The notes beneath the pieces are model-generated. The model was not told the DNA's origin and did not search any database. It saw only the letters and a list, made by a program, of their open reading frames with translations. From the NCBI GenBank assembly GCA_016271365.2, contig JADMNL010000022.1:221192501-221256500 (forward strand): a DNA stretch of 64,000 nucleotides, in the 5' to 3' direction. This DNA is from Neoceratodus forsteri. Lineage: Eukaryota > Chordata > Ceratodontiformes > Ceratodontidae. Numbering within the stretch: the first letter of the stretch is position 1; every line of letters begins with the position of its first letter. This document shows, one piece after another, positions 1 to 11,794 of this stretch. The translations under genes and the position numbers were made by a program.

Positions 1-1258
1 CTATACAAATTAGTATAATAAGCAGCAAATTCTTGAGCTATCTCAGTGAGAGACACCTTAAGAGGTCCATCTGTCACTGACCTGATGGGAGGGATAAATC
101 TCATTGATTCCTGCTGTTTAATACGCAATGCCAGTAAATGTCCTGCTTTTTCCTCCGATCAGTGTAGTTAACCCTGGTACAAATAATGGCTAGTTCTGCT
201 TTCCCTTGACGCAGCCCCAAGTATTTATCCTTTAACTCCAAGAGTTTCTGTGTATCCTCATCTAGAGGACTGGCCGGAAGGTTAACTTCCAGGGATCTGA
301 TTTGGGTTAATAAGGAGTTTAGTTCCTTCTCCAGCGCTCTTTTCCTAGCAACTGCCATGCTAATAAGTATCCCTCTCATGAAGGCTTTGAAGGCCCCCCA
401 CAGGATATCAGGCTTTGCATTATCTAAAGGGTTTAATGAGAAAAAGGATTCTATTTGTTCCCTTATAAGTTTGCAACAATTAACATCTTTAAGGAGCTGG
501 TCATTGTGTTTCCATCTAGTTTCCCTATTGGGTGAGTTAAGCAGTACCAAATCGCATACTACTAGTGAGTGATCAGAGATTGGGCCAGGTTGAATTGAGG
601 AGGTCTTCACCCCAGGCAGGAGACACTGAGAAATGAGTAAGTAGTCAATGCGGGACTGCAAGCCATGTGCCATAGACCTAAAGGTAAACTCCCTAGAGTC
701 CAGGTGTAAAACACGCCAGGCATCGCAGAGTCCACATTGGTCTAATAAATTCTTGAATGCCTTCTGTCCAGGGGTAGCCCCTCCCAGGCCATTGCCCAGT
801 CTGTCTAAGTAAGGGTCAAGTACTTGATTGAAATCTCCCCCTAAAATAATTTTAATGGGAAGCATTGGGAGAATAATAGATATAAGCCAAATAAAAAATC
901 CAGAATCATCTTGATTAGGGTCATAAACACAGCCCAATAATTTTGGGACAGACCAAAGAGTACCTTTAACCAGGATAAACCTACCCTCGGAATCATTAAT
1001 CACTTGTGTGTAAACAAATGGAATACTCCTGTTAATCATGAGCATGACCCCGCAACTATTTGTGGTGCCCTGGGCACTATAAATCGATCCCACCTGTTGC
1101 CTCCTTAATTGCAAAGCTTCCGCTTCTAATAAATGGGTTTCTTGCAAAAACGTTAGCTGTGAACTGAACAAACTTAAATGTTTGAGAACCTGATATTGCG
1201 TGTGTTGCTTTCTGATCCCCTTAACATTCCAAGTCGCAAATGTTATCTCATTAGCCAT
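1..1258 (-). pseudogene. L1 ORF2 N-terminal part: AP-like endonuclease and linker
   Basis: The reading frame from the ATG at 1258 begins MANEITFATWNVKG, the N-terminal endonuclease strand of L1 ORF2. Further landmarks of the exonuclease/endonuclease/phosphatase fold follow: LQETHL (the catalytic glutamate), GGDFNQVLD, and a late SDHSLV (the SDH box). After about residue 240 comes the Lys/Glu-rich helical linker before RT. The frame ends at a stop at 101-103. The region 1-100 still encodes, in a different frame, a linker ending EIAQEFAAYYTNLY, so a small indel around 110-170 has broken the ORF. In an intact element this protein nicks target DNA in the nucleus and primes reverse transcription. 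RT is not in view. Confidence 0.88.
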
Positions 1259-2257
1259 CTAGGAGAAATAGATGAATTGAAATAATTACACTCAGCACAC
1301 GGGATGTATATCCCCTGTAAACATATCCCCAGGGTTATTGCAGTAACACCCACCCTCCTCCCTAGCCCCCCAAAAATAGAAACCACCCATCCCCTGTATC
1401 CACCCACCCTCGAACCATGCCCCAAACCCCTTCCACACTCCCCCACCAAACTGTCACAAGCAACGTTCAGCACAGTACTGGTTCTAATCCCTCTACTCCC
1501 GCCCCCCAATAATGAACCCAGACAGTTAACGCTGTTGCACTCAAATCACAGTCTGTAAAAACCAAACACTGCCAGTTATACCCCAAATGAGACAGAATGG
1601 TCCTGGGCCTTCACCTCAATCCAGCTAGAACATGGACATAAGGGAATTTGCTTTAGAGGGACCATAGGGAGACCACTACATCACCCAAGTGTTTGTGGCA
1701 ACCAGAATTGAGACGAGAAGCACAGGGTGAACCACCTGTAACCAAAACCAGACCAGAAACCCCTAAGGGGAGCGATAACTCAGCTCGTATTGAGAGCGGG
1801 AATTGAGATAGGAAAAACTGGGATCTCTCCACCGGAGGGGAAGGCATAATAAATGCCTCTTCCCACAACGACCCGACATCCATGCACAGGTCCTCCCTGC
1901 AAAACTGAGAATACTATGCACCAATTAAATAGTGGAACACTACTAAATCCTCCTCGAGTAGTGCTTCCTCATGAGTCCCCAAAGGTTGGAACGCCCTCTT
2001 GCGGCCAGTTCCCTGACCTGACTAAATGAGAGTCAGGAATGGAGAAAGCCCAGGACCATCCTAGTACCAATACAAACAAGGAAAGATGAGAAATTAGCCC
2101 ACAACCAAACAAACTAGGCTCTTTCTGCCCCCAACAAAAATAACTGCCAAGGCCTGGCACACAAATCTCCCCCTGAGAAGGCTCCAAACCCAAATGTCCA
2201 CTGCTTCAGACCAGCGTGGGCCCACTATGAGGCAGAAATAAGCTTTTCCAGGATCCG
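1259..2257 (-). other. L1 inter-ORF region
   Basis: About 1 kb between the end of ORF1 and the start of ORF2 of the L1-clade element. Short ORFs here (for example near 1653-1883 and 1969-2193) have no recognisable domain. It is C-rich on the plus strand at 1330-1510. I read it as untranslated L1 sequence, longer than the very short inter-ORF spacer of mammalian L1. A separate insertion cannot be ruled out without a consensus. Confidence 0.5.
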
Positions 2258-3045
2258 TTAGTTGAAATTATTTGAAATCTGTAGTCTGGCCGGGTAACCC
2301 ATCCTAAACTTCAAACCTGCTCCAATTAGCTTAGAAACAATAGGGTGGAACGCTTTGCATTTCAAGTGAACTGAGACAGGTAAATCTTGTGAGATTATCA
2401 ACTTTATATTTTCCCAGCGAACTTCTTGCAAAGCTTGCACTTTTTGCAGAAAATGCTGTCTCTCCAAATAGTTCAAAAACTGGCACACACTAGGACGGGG
2501 AGGATCCTCCGGGGATGGTTTAGGCCGCAAAGCCCTGTGGGCACGTTCTATAATGTAGCCGGGCCAAATGGAGATGGGCCAGCCACCCACTCAACCAGCT
2601 TCTGAACAAATGCCACCACATATTGGCCTTCCTCTCCCTCTGGTACTCTGAGGATCACTACGTTATTTCTTCAGCTCCAACCCTCGAGATCCTCCAGCTT
2701 AGCTTCAAAACGAGACAATTTCTGGCACACCGAGACCAGGTCAGGGTCGAGACTACTAAACCTTTTCTCAATGGAAGCAATTCAAGCTGTATTATCAGAC
2801 ACAGATAGCGAGAGTTCACCTAGCTTTCTAGACAACGATTTCAAATCCATTGCCATATTCTTCATTTCCTCTTGAAAGGGTTTAAACTACTCAAGAAATT
2901 TGAAAAGCGTTAAAGGCTCCTGATCACCAATTTGACTCGGAGAATCAGGCCCAGAACCACCCGAGGCCCTGGATTTCTTAGGGGCCTTCTCAGGAGTTGC
3001 TGGAGGGGTATACTTCTGTGGGGCTTTCTTCATGTAAGCCTCCAT
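2258..3045 (-). pseudogene. L1 ORF1 (RNA-binding protein) relic
   Basis: Starting at the ATG near 3045 the frame begins MEAYMKKAPQKYTPP, a basic N-terminus, followed by a helical, coiled-coil-like stretch. One frame then continues through three stops to RNNVVILRVPEGEEG, which matches the start of the L1 ORF1 RRM (compare RRNNLRI..VPE). A shift of frame leads into ERAHRALRPKP, the conserved C-terminal-domain entry, ending at 2258 with LQISNNFN. The protein family trimerises and coats L1 RNA. At least one stop (before RNN) fits a CGA-to-TGA change, typical of methyl-CpG decay. The damage makes it a pseudogene. Confidence 0.8.
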
Positions 3046-3797
3046 CCGCCCGAGATATAGCCAGACCAGAGTACCACAGCTATTACACAATGTTAAATCT
3101 CAAAAACAAGAGAAAATAGTGGATTAGAACATCAGAACGAGATAAAATAATAAACGGGAGGCAGGAGCTTCTTGAGAGAGCTGCTACTCAGCACTCTGCA
3201 TCATGTGATCATACATAGGTAGTTTTAAAGGATAAAATAAAATATAGTAATTAGGTAATTCAGGTAACATTACAATGTGGTGATAGTAAGAATAAATGAC
3301 ACAGTATACATATTCAGGGTTAGGGCCCACTGACAAATAATAAATACAGTATAAACAGTTATTAATGCAGCCAAAACAGCATTGTCAAGTAGAAACTAAC
3401 AAGTATTACCTAGGAACTAAGTTTTATGAAGAACATGGCAGGCAAGGCCTGTTGGAGAATTCTGGAAGGCATGGGGAGGTCTGTATGGGTGAGAGAGGGG
3501 TTGAAAGTTGAAGAGTAAGCAGTGAGGGGCACAGGTGGGTGGTAGGAGGGGGGAGATGGAGTGGGGTGCAGGATTAAGGGGGACTGTCCAGAGGTGATGT
3601 GTGGACAGTCAGGAAGAACAAGGGGTGGGGAAGGGGGTGATTGTCTTTGTGAAGGAGAGCTAAAGAACAGGCTGTGTGTGAGGAAAAATAGGGTGTGGGA
3701 AGGATGATTGGAGAGGGGGATGAAGATAGGTTGGGATATAGATGAAAGTGGTAGATTATGTGAAACAGTCACACTCAGCTCTGACTACAAGCATCTG

Positions 3798-6720
3798 TCA
3801 GAGTTTATGTTTAAACAGGCCAAGGGTACATGAGTTGGTGGTTTCACTGCTCAGTGAGTTAAACATTTTTGGGGCTCTTCCAGCAATGGACCTCTGGCCT
3901 TGAGAGGTGTGACAGCGGGGAACCAGTAGTGTGCAGTTTTTTGAGCTTCTGGTGTTGTGAATGCTGATGGCTTGGCTGAGGAGATTCTGTACCCCAGGGG
4001 GCATGAGATCAATAGATGCCTTTTTTACAATGACGCAGGTTTGGTACATGATTCTTCCCTGTAGTTGCAGTCAGTTTGCTTGTTGATAGAGATCACATGT
4101 GTGTATGTGGTGGGCTGCTCCAGTTAGCAGTCTGCAGCCCTTATTCAGTGCAAAAGAAATTTGTTGTAGTGCTGTAGCCATGGCCTCTCAATAGATAACA
4201 AGCCCCTAATCTATGATAGAGATAATGGAGCTGTGAATTATTAGATTAAGGTCTTCAGGAGGCAAGCTGTGTTTATGTTTGTAGAGAAGGCCAATGCGGA
4301 TATTCACTGATATAGCAACCATCTTGATATGGTTGGAGAAAGACAGGGTACTGCCTAGGGTCACACCAAGGTACTTGAAAGTTTGCGTCTGTTCCAGACA
4401 CACACCCAAGCAGTTTCTGATTGTCAGCTGTGTATTTTTATATTTGTTATGAGTGCCATGGAACAGCATAGTCTTAGTTTTTATGTAGTTTACCACAAGT
4501 TTCTGTGCAACAAGCCAGGCCTCAACTTCAGTGAAACTTGCCTAGAGTTGCTGTTCCAAGTGAGTAGGGTCAGGATTTAGTGCAAGAATCACTGCATCAT
4601 CAGCATATAGGATGATGCATTCTTTGCAGGCAGCTGGGAGGTTATTCAGAAAGATACTGAAGAGTAGAGGGCCCCAGGATTGACCCTTGGGGAACACCAG
4701 ACCAGATAGGTTGTTTGTAAGAGAGTGTATAACCAATCCTGACTTGTGACTGGTCTGAGAGATAACTTTGAAACCATTTTAGGGAATCATGTGATAGCCC
4801 TAGTTTTGCCAGGTGATTCAGTAGTAACGGATGATTAACTGTGTTGAAGGCCTTTGAAAGGTCAATAAAGGTGGCACCAGCAAGCTGTCCTTGGTCAAGT
4901 GCCTGGTGGATGTGACCAGTGAATTCAAGGAAGGCAGTGGTGGTACTGTGGCCTTTTCAGAAACCACGTTGCTGCAGACACTGCAGATCATACTTCTCCA
5001 TCTACTCTACCAGTTGGACTGCAACAATTTTTTCAAGTACTTTGGTCAGTGGAGAAAGGCTGGAGATAGGCCTATAATTTCCATGTATTGCCCTGTCCCC
5101 AGACTTGTGTATTGGGGTCACTAGGGCAGACTTCCATTTGAGTGGAAACTGGGAAAGCCTGAGGGATATGTTAATTATTTTGGTAAGAGGGGAGACTATG
5201 TCAAAGGTAAGGGCAATAACTTTATGTCTACAGTGCCCCCACTTATTCTGATCTTTCCTAGCATCTTGAGAAGATATTTCTTGGCTTCTCTTTCAATGAC
5301 TGCCTTGAAATAAAAATGTGGATGACTTAGTTCAGTTTTTGGTTGACCCTGGGAGGCAGTAGTGTGGGTAGGGTCAAAGAAATTAGCAGGGAGTACATTG
5401 CTAAGGTTCGTGAATGCATGATTGAAGGTGTCGGCAATCGTGGTGAGGTCCAGGGTGATGGTACCATTTATGTTTAGCATGTTCAGTGTTACTTTGGACT
5501 CCTTCCCTATGACTTGAAATAGGTTGTTCCAGAATTTCTTGCCATCTGACCAAGAGTTGGACAAGGCACTCTTATAGTAGCTTGCTTTTTCCAGTTGAAT
5601 GGCTTTGGTACAGGCATTCCTGGCGGCCTTGTATGCTTGTACATTTGCTTGCATGCTCAAATTTCTTGCTTGTACCCAGAGGTTGTCCTGTGCTTTCATT
5701 TGTTGAAGGAGATTGCACGTAATCCAGGTATTGTCAAGGCCTTTAACTTTGCATTTCTTGTATGGGGCATGGGTGTCACATGCTGCATTGAATTAGGAGA
5801 TAAAGAATTGTAGTGCAATATCTACTTCTGGGGCAGTTTCTAGTGGATACCAGTCTTGTTGCTGTAGGTGGGACCTCAGCGCATCGAGGTGCTCCCTGAA
5901 TAGTACCTTACCGTTAACAGTTTTGACTGGTGGTTTGGTGAATTTATTAGTCCATAAGCACTGAACTGGAGAGTGGTCGCTTATAGAGTCAGGAAGGACT
6001 GAAGTGTTGGTGATATGCTCAGAGTGGTTTGTGAGAATCCAATCCAGTATGGTACTAGTCCCTGTATTATAGTTGACCCTCCTTGCTGAGGTGATGAGTT
6101 GATTGAAATTTGCTGCTGATAGGGCATCCTTGTAGTTGCTTGTGCTGGGGGCAAGCCAGTTTACATTGAAATCCCCAAAGACTACTACTTCTGAGCTGTG
6201 CTTAAGGCTGTTTAGGCAGGTAAGGAGTGGATTCAGGCTTGCTTTCGTCTGCTTGGATGGGATGTAGACTGATGCTACTGTCAGAGCTTTGTTATGTGCC
6301 CTAAGAAGGACCTTTATGGCAAGAACCTGTAGTTCATTGCCAGTGATGGGTAAAGACAGAATGTGCCCAGCAGAGATTCTTTCAGGTGTAGTGCACAGCC
6401 ACCCCCTTTTTTAGAAAGTCTGTCCAGCTGGAAGACAGTGTAACCAGGTATGGTCACTGTAGCATCAGGGATATTTGGTGACAGCGGTGTCTCAACCACT
6501 GATAGGATATCTGGGTTATGTTGGGAGACCCAGGCAGAGAGGATATGAAGTTTTTGGAGCAGGCTGCAGATTTTGATGCTGGCAAGTGAGAGGGACCCAG
6601 ATCTGCTTGTCCAACTATGGTTTGTTAGAGATAGTCCAGGGTTTGGTGTATGTTGCCTGACATAATCAGGAGTAGTATAATTAGTTCACACAGGAGTTCC
6701 TTTAGGTATCTGGAGTGTGA
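3798..6720 (-). pseudogene. LINE-B ORF: endonuclease-RT, broken
   Basis: Reading right to left: a hydrophobic leader at 6720-6660 with a degenerate NPG box; an endonuclease stretch at 6499-6314 (GYTVFQLDRLSKKGGGCALH); a basic linker at 5699-5196 (NLWVQARN, AARNACTKAIQLEKASYY); RT fingers and palm near 5150-4550 (NYRPISSLSPLTKVLEKI, a diverged GVPQGSILGP, YADDAVI); then FKYLGVTLGSTLSF and a C-terminus ending at 3798. Frames change several times and stops occur, so no protein can be made. The family role is nicking target DNA and reverse-transcribing the element RNA. Confidence 0.75.
6658..6720. repeat. 63-bp direct repeat, first arm
   Basis: The segment beginning tgacataatcaggagtag and ending ctggagtgtga recurs with a single-base deletion at 7267-7328. 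This arm lies inside the start of the LINE-B ORF, where on the minus strand it encodes the hydrophobic N-terminal leader. The two arms bracket 546 bp that include a CR1 3' fragment. Confidence 0.9.
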
Positions 6721-6785
6721 TGGCCATGCTCTTTTTCCCTTAAAAGCTTTCATTGGTATTGTCTGTGGTGCCTTATTACTCCAAT

Positions 6786-7145
6786 AGTAGTAATAAGGGA
6801 ATCAACAAAGCCCAAGAGGGTAGCATCTTTCAGAAAAAGAGGTGTACAAGAACAAGGGGGCACAATTTGAAGATGGGGGGGTGGCTCAGAGGTAATTTAA
6901 GGAAGTATTTTTTCACAGAGAGGGTTGTAGATGCATGGAACGGCCTTCCGGAGGAGGTTGTGGAGTCAAAAACAGTGGTGGAATTCAGGCATGCATGGGA
7001 CAGTCATAAGGCCATTCTAGGGGGTGGGGGGTAGGAAGAAGTAGGCTGCTGGTTAACTAGGATCTGCAGCTTATCCAGTAGGTAGGGAAATGGACAGACT
7101 GGGTGGGCCAAGCAGTCCTTATCTGCCGTCAAATTACATGTTTCT
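6786..7145 (+). mobile_element. CR1-a 3' fragment
   Basis: The plus strand encodes the CR1-a C-terminus (KRCTRTRGHNLKMGGWLRGN, then YFFTERVVDAWNGLPEEVVE), followed by the 3' UTR with the family signature gtgggccaagcagtccttatc and a decayed tail around 7130-7145. It is a 5'-truncated copy of about 360 bp inserted beside the disrupted 5' end of LINE-B. Confidence 0.85.
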
Positions 7146-7266
7146 AGGGAGCAATAGTTTGAAGGTAGGGTTATCCTTGTGCAAAGGATCTGGTTCACAT
7201 GTTGTAGAATATGAGAAAAGAGATGGATGCGATTTATTCAGCTACTACAGGTAGCCATCCCCATAC

Positions 7267-7355
7267 TGACATAATCAGGAGTAGTATAATTAGTTCACAC
7301 AGGAGTTCCTTAGGTATCTGGAGTGTGACTAATTATACTACTCCTGATTATGTCA
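7267..7355. repeat. Direct-repeat second arm plus 27-bp perfect hairpin
   Basis: Positions 7267-7328 repeat 6658-6720. Immediately after, 7329-7355 is the exact reverse complement of 7267-7293 (27 of 27 bases), with a 35-base spacer. The unit is thus a duplicated LINE-B leader plus an inverted piece of itself, adjacent to the 5' end of the next CR1. It looks like a rearrangement made during retrotransposition. Confidence 0.9.
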
Positions 7356-7371
7356 AAAATCTTTTGAGCAA

Positions 7372-10300
7372 TTGATTTAAATGCTTCATTTGCAAGCTTT
7401 TAAACTAGTCAAAGGGGGAGGCACTGACAAGCAGCAGGAAAATCCCAGCTTCTCCCTACAAAACAGGGTACTAAATGAGAAAAAGACTGAGGTAGAACGG
7501 TCATTGGGGGATGCTGCAACAGAAGGTAAAGCCATCAAAAAATGGAGAGCAATGAGTACCAATGCCCGTAGTCTGGGTAACAAGCTTCCTGAATTAGTGG
7601 CCTTGATGGAGGAGGAACATCTGGATATCGTGGCAGTCACAGAAACATGGTACCACAAAACCATGACTGGGACATAAAATACCAGGACACACTGTCTACA
7701 AGAGGGACAGGAGGGTAAAAGAGGAGGATGAGAGTTCTTTACATAAGGGAAGGAATAAAAGCAACAGAACAAAAGGGTAAACAGGGAGGAGAAGAAGCAC
7801 TGTGGGTAAATTTGGAGACAGACAATGGCACCACAATACGCACAGGGGTTGTATATAGACCCCCTTTTCAGAGGGAGGAAATGGACAGGGAAATGATAGA
7901 AGGTATACTTAGAATGGCAGAAAAAGGAGAGATATTGCTGATGGGTGATCTGAATATGCCAGATGTTAACTGGAGTGCAGTTGCAGCTGCCACTTCGAAG
8001 AGTGCAGTTATTCTAGATGCCCTACAGGGGGCATACTTTAGACAACTAGTACTGGAGCCCACTCGAGAGGGAGCAATATTAGACTTGATTCTCTCAAATG
8101 GAGATGGAGAGAGGATCACAGATGTAGAAGTGGGTAGCCATCTGGGAACTAGCGACCATCGAACAGTATGGTTCACAATAAACACAGCAATAGAGTCAAG
8201 CCATACAAAGATAAAAGTACTGGACTTTAGGAGGGCTGACTTTGCCAAAATGGGTGAGTGCCTAAGGAATGCACTAGCAAATGGGCAGGAAGGAGGGGTG
8301 GGAGAACAATGGGGAATAATAAAAACTGACATCACAGAGGTAACGAGCCTTTGTGTGAAGCAAATAAACAATACAAGACGATGTAAGAAACCACTATGGT
8401 TCTCAAAGGAAGTGGCAGTGAAGGTTCAAGAGAAAAAGAAAGCATTCAGGAAGTACAAGGAATCGCAGAAGGAGCAGGACAGAGAACTGTATCAGTTAAA
8501 GCAAAAGGAGGCTGGGAAGGCAGTCAGAACAGCAAAGGCCCAAACAGAGGAAAAGATAGCCAACTCAGTTAAGAAGGGGATAAAACCTTTTATAGGTACA
8601 TCAGGGAGCAAAGGAAGACCAAGGAGGGATAGTGAGGCTTAATAAAGGGGAGGGAGGGTGGGCAGAGGGAGACTGTGAAAAGGCAGAGATACTAAACAAA
8701 TATTTTTGCTCAGTATTTACAAATGAAGAGAGGTACATAAAACAAACAGTAGTAACACTGTGGATACAGAATTGATACCAGCCATTTACAGAAGAAAGGG
8801 TTCTGAAAGAACTCTTAAAACTGAAGGTGCACAAAGCAATGGGGCCTGATGGGATTCATCCCAGAATTCTAAAAGAGCTAAGGGTAGAACTAGTGACACT
8901 ACTGACTACTCTTTTAACAAATCATGGAGGATGGGGTGGTACCCGAGGACTGGAGGAGGAAGATGTGATTCCCTTCCAAAAGTGGGAGCAAGGCAGAAGC
9001 AGAAACTACATACCTGTTAGTTTAACCTCAGTGATAGGGAAAATGATGGAATCACTTCTGAAGGAAAGGTATATCGGTATCTAGAGGCCAGAGGGCACAG
9101 GACCCTAGGCAGCATGGATTCACAGCAGGAAGGTCATGCCAGACAAATCTGATAGATTTCTTTGACTGGGTGACCAAAGTAGTAGATCAGGGAGGGGCTG
9201 TGGACATGGCCTACCTAGACTTTAGCAAGGCATTTGACATAGTCCCACACAAAAGATTAATATACAAGTTAGCCAGCCTGGGAGTGGGTCCGAAGATGAC
9301 AGCCTGGGTAAAGAATTGGCTGGAGAATAGGACACAGAGAGTAATAGTAAATGGAGTCCACTCAGAAGAAAGGAGGGTTACTAGTGGGGTACCGCAGGGT
9401 TCAGTATTAGGACCGGTCCTCTTCAATGTCTTTATAAGCGACATTGAGGAAGGACTGGAAGGAAAAGTATGTCTCTTTGCAGATGACACTAAGATCTGCA
9501 ACAGAGTTGATGCACAGGATGGGGTGGAAAGGATGAGAAGGACTTGGAAGGTTAGAGGAATTGTCAAATGTATGGCAGCTTAGATTCAATGCTAAGAAGT
9601 GCAAGGTAATGCACCTGGGAAACAAAACCCAGGGAAGAGTACACAATGGGGGTGAGATACTAACAACAACAAAATGGAAAGGGACCTGGGAGTAGTCATA
9701 TCAGATGACCTAAAGGTGGGCAAGCAATGTGAGAGGGCAGCAAGGAGGCTGGGGGATACTGGGATGCATAGGAGAGGCATCACCAGTAGAAAACAGGAAG
9801 TTATTATCCCTCTGTACAGACAGCTGGTGAGACCCCATCTGAGTACTGTGTGCAGTTCTGGAGACCCAGTCTCCATAAAGACATAGACAGGATGGGCTCG
9901 TCCAGAGGAGGGCAACTAAAATGGTGCAGGGTCTGCACGGAAGACATATAAAGAGAGACTTAAGGAGCTTAATGTGTATAGCCTCCAGGAAAGGAGGGAG
10001 AGGGGGGACATGATAGAAACTTTCAAGTACCTCAAGGAATCAACAAAGTCCAAGAGGGTAGCATCTTTCAAAAAAAAGTGCAAGAACAAGAGGCACAATT
10101 TGAAGATAGAGGGAAGGCAGCTCAGAGGTAATTTAAGGAGTATTTTTCTGAGAGGGTTGTGGATGCATGGAACGGCCTTCCGGAGGAGGTTGTTGAGTCA
10201 AAATCAGTAGTGGAATTCAAGCATGCAGGGGACAGTCATAAGGCAATTCTGGGGGGTTGGGGTAAGAAGAAGTAGGCTGCTGGTTAACTAGGATCTGCAG

Positions 10301-10392
10301 CTTATCCAATAGGTAGGGAAATGGGCAGACTGGGTGGGCCAAGCGGTCCTTATCTGCCGTCAAATTCTATGTTTCTATGTTTCTATGTTACT
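7372..10392 (+). mobile_element. CR1-a copy, ORF2-bearing, 5'-truncated
   Basis: Similarity to the copy at 52130 begins near the end of ORF1 (around 7372) and runs through ORF2 and the 3' UTR to the tail tctatgtttctatg ending near 10392. The family signature gtgggccaagcggtccttatc lies at 10336-10356. The copy is about 3 kb and collinear, but its ORF2 has several frame breaks. It is inserted next to the 63-bp repeat and hairpin. Confidence 0.9.
7552..10273 (+). pseudogene. CR1-a ORF2 (endonuclease-RT), broken
   Basis: The ATG at 7552 starts MSTNARSLGNKLPEL, the usual CR1 endonuclease start. Then come DIVAVTETWY (catalytic Glu), LLMGDLNMPDVNWS, and GTSDHRTVWFTI (SDH box), followed by the basic linker KKPLWFSKEVAVK. 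RT includes DKxMGPDGIHPRILKEL (here with a His), AYLDFSKAFDIVPHKRL, SGVPQGSVLGPVLF and LFADDTKICN. The C-terminal domain has YFL-type repeats ending near 10273. Breaks occur near 7675, 8640, 8920, 9080, 9560 and after 9880. In the intact family the protein performs target-primed reverse transcription. Confidence 0.88.
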
Positions 10393-10885
10393 GTGTAGTT
10401 GGTTGTCATCAATGCGATCTGTGGTGCCATAAGATGGGGAATTTTAGACAATGGCAGTAGGAAAGGCTAGTACAACAAGGAGGAGCAGGAGGAGCATTAT
10501 AGATTTGAATCCATTAACAGGACAAGGGTTCAAATGGCGCTGGTCTTAGATGCCAAGAGGTTGAGGAGCATGCAGTCCATGCATGGGCCAGTATAGTCCT
10601 GGATACAGGTAAAGAAGACTCTACAGTGCCTGCCATATAATAGAGTAGGCTGGGTTCAGTAAGTGAGGTCTGGTTGGAGACAGGTTTATGTGCCAAATGT
10701 TTATGTGTGTATGGCGGCTTAAGGTCAGTGCAAGAGGGAGATAATGGCAGGGGTGTGTCCTACAGGAGAACTGTCTTTGTACACTGAAGATGCAAGTGTG
10801 GAAACAAATCAGTGCAGGTGAAAAGGGAAAGGGCAGGACAAGCATGAATTTAATTGAGGCTGGGGTTGGGGCGGGTGGACGAGAG
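10393..10885. other. Unassigned 0.5 kb after a CR1 tail
   Basis: No ORF or domain is recognised. The string tctgtggtgcc near 10420 also occurs near 6758, upstream of the LINE-B leader. This stretch may therefore be displaced LINE-B 5' sequence pushed away by the CR1 insertion; the shared string is too short to prove it. Confidence 0.3.
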
Positions 10886-11156
10886 AAAATATAGATTCAA
10901 AAGTAAAGTCAGAGGTGAGCTAAGAGCTCGAAAGTGAGTTTTCCGGCAGCCAAAAAGCCACACCAATCAGCATGCAGCAGCTCAGGCAGAGGGCCAATTG
11001 GGAGCTAGCACAGCTTAGGAGGCTGTAGCGGGCATACCTGAGGCTCTGGTACAGGGAGGAGAGTGTGAGCAGGGGTTTGGGCAGACCCTCCACTTCACTG
11101 ATGTGGATGGAGTGTCTGGTAGTCCTGTGTGCCCCAGGTAGGTGCCACCTGCTGGG
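10886..11156. repeat. Direct repeat, upstream copy
   Basis: This block starts with the shared text agattcaaaagtaaagtcag and continues through gccaattgggagctagcac and one unit of the 114-bp satellite. It is repeated at 11526-11794, an offset of about 640 bp, with few substitutions. Only the downstream copy has an expanded satellite. The 370 bp between the copies (11157-11525) are purine-rich and contain no recognised gene. Confidence 0.85.
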
Positions 11157-11525
11157 GATGGAGGGGAGAGAGAGAGAGGGGATTAAGTTAGTAGCAGGAT
11201 CAGTGGGCAGGGAGCAGACAGAGCAGGAGACACAGTCACTCCAGGGGGTAATGGGAGGGGAGGCGAGGAAATAGTTTGAAAGGCAGATTAAAAGAATAAC
11301 AGCAGAGGGTATGCAGAGTTAGAAAAATTTGCAGGACAAAGGGGTAACAGGCTGAGAGAGCAAGAAGGAGCAACAGTTAGCAGTCAAGAGAAACAGTTTC
11401 AACAATGCAGTGCTGTGTTCTAAAATTGACTACTGTCTCTGCAGCAATTATTAGCTTATTATTGAAAACAGATTCACAAAGGAGCTGTACAATCACTTGC
11501 AGCAAGATCAATGAGCACTTGGTCA

Positions 11526-11794
11526 AAAATGTAGATTCAAAAGTAAAGTCAGAGGCGAGCTAAGAGCTCGAAAGTGAGAGTTTTTCAGCAGCCAAAAAGC
11601 CACACCAATCAGAGTGCTGCAGCTCAAGTGGAGGGCCAATTGGGAGCTAGCACCACTTAGAAGGCTGTAGTGGGCATGCCTGAGGCTCTGATCCAGGGAA
11701 GAGAGCATGAACGTCTGCTTGGTCAGACCCGCTGCTCCGCTGATGTAGATGGAGGTTCAGGTGATCCTGTGCACCCCAGGTCAGTGCCACCTGC
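11526..11794. repeat. Direct repeat, downstream copy
   Basis: Second copy of the block at 10886-11156, including the palindromic gagctaagagctc and the first unit of the 114-bp tandem array. The spacing and the shared unit suggest a segmental duplication followed by expansion of the satellite in this copy only. Confidence 0.85.

Larger units (their letters stand above)
1..3205 (-). mobile_element. L1-clade LINE, truncated by the window edge
   Basis: A minus-strand non-LTR retrotransposon in 5'-to-3' order: short leader (about 3205-3046), ORF1 (3045-2258), a roughly 1-kb inter-ORF stretch, then ORF2 starting at 1258 and running off the window at base 1. The order ORF1 with an RRM/C-terminal type protein, then an apurinic endonuclease at the start of ORF2, is the L1 plan. 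The 5' limit is inferred from loss of L1-like sequence near 3205. Inactive: ORF1 has in-frame stops and ORF2 has a frameshift. The 3' half (RT) lies outside the window. Confidence 0.85.
3215..6720 (-). mobile_element. LINE-B copy 1 (jockey/CR1/L2-group LINE)
   Basis: A minus-strand non-LTR element with one long broken ORF (about 6720-3798) and a C-rich 3' UTR (3797 to about 3215). It encodes endonuclease, RT and a short C-terminal domain in that order. A second copy lies at 44381-46655, and the two share the same order and wording of motifs in the linker and palm (for example YADDAVI). I place it in the CR1/L2/Rex1 group by its motif style, not by a database match. Its 5' side is disrupted at 6720-7355 by a duplication and CR1 insertions. 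Confidence 0.75.
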
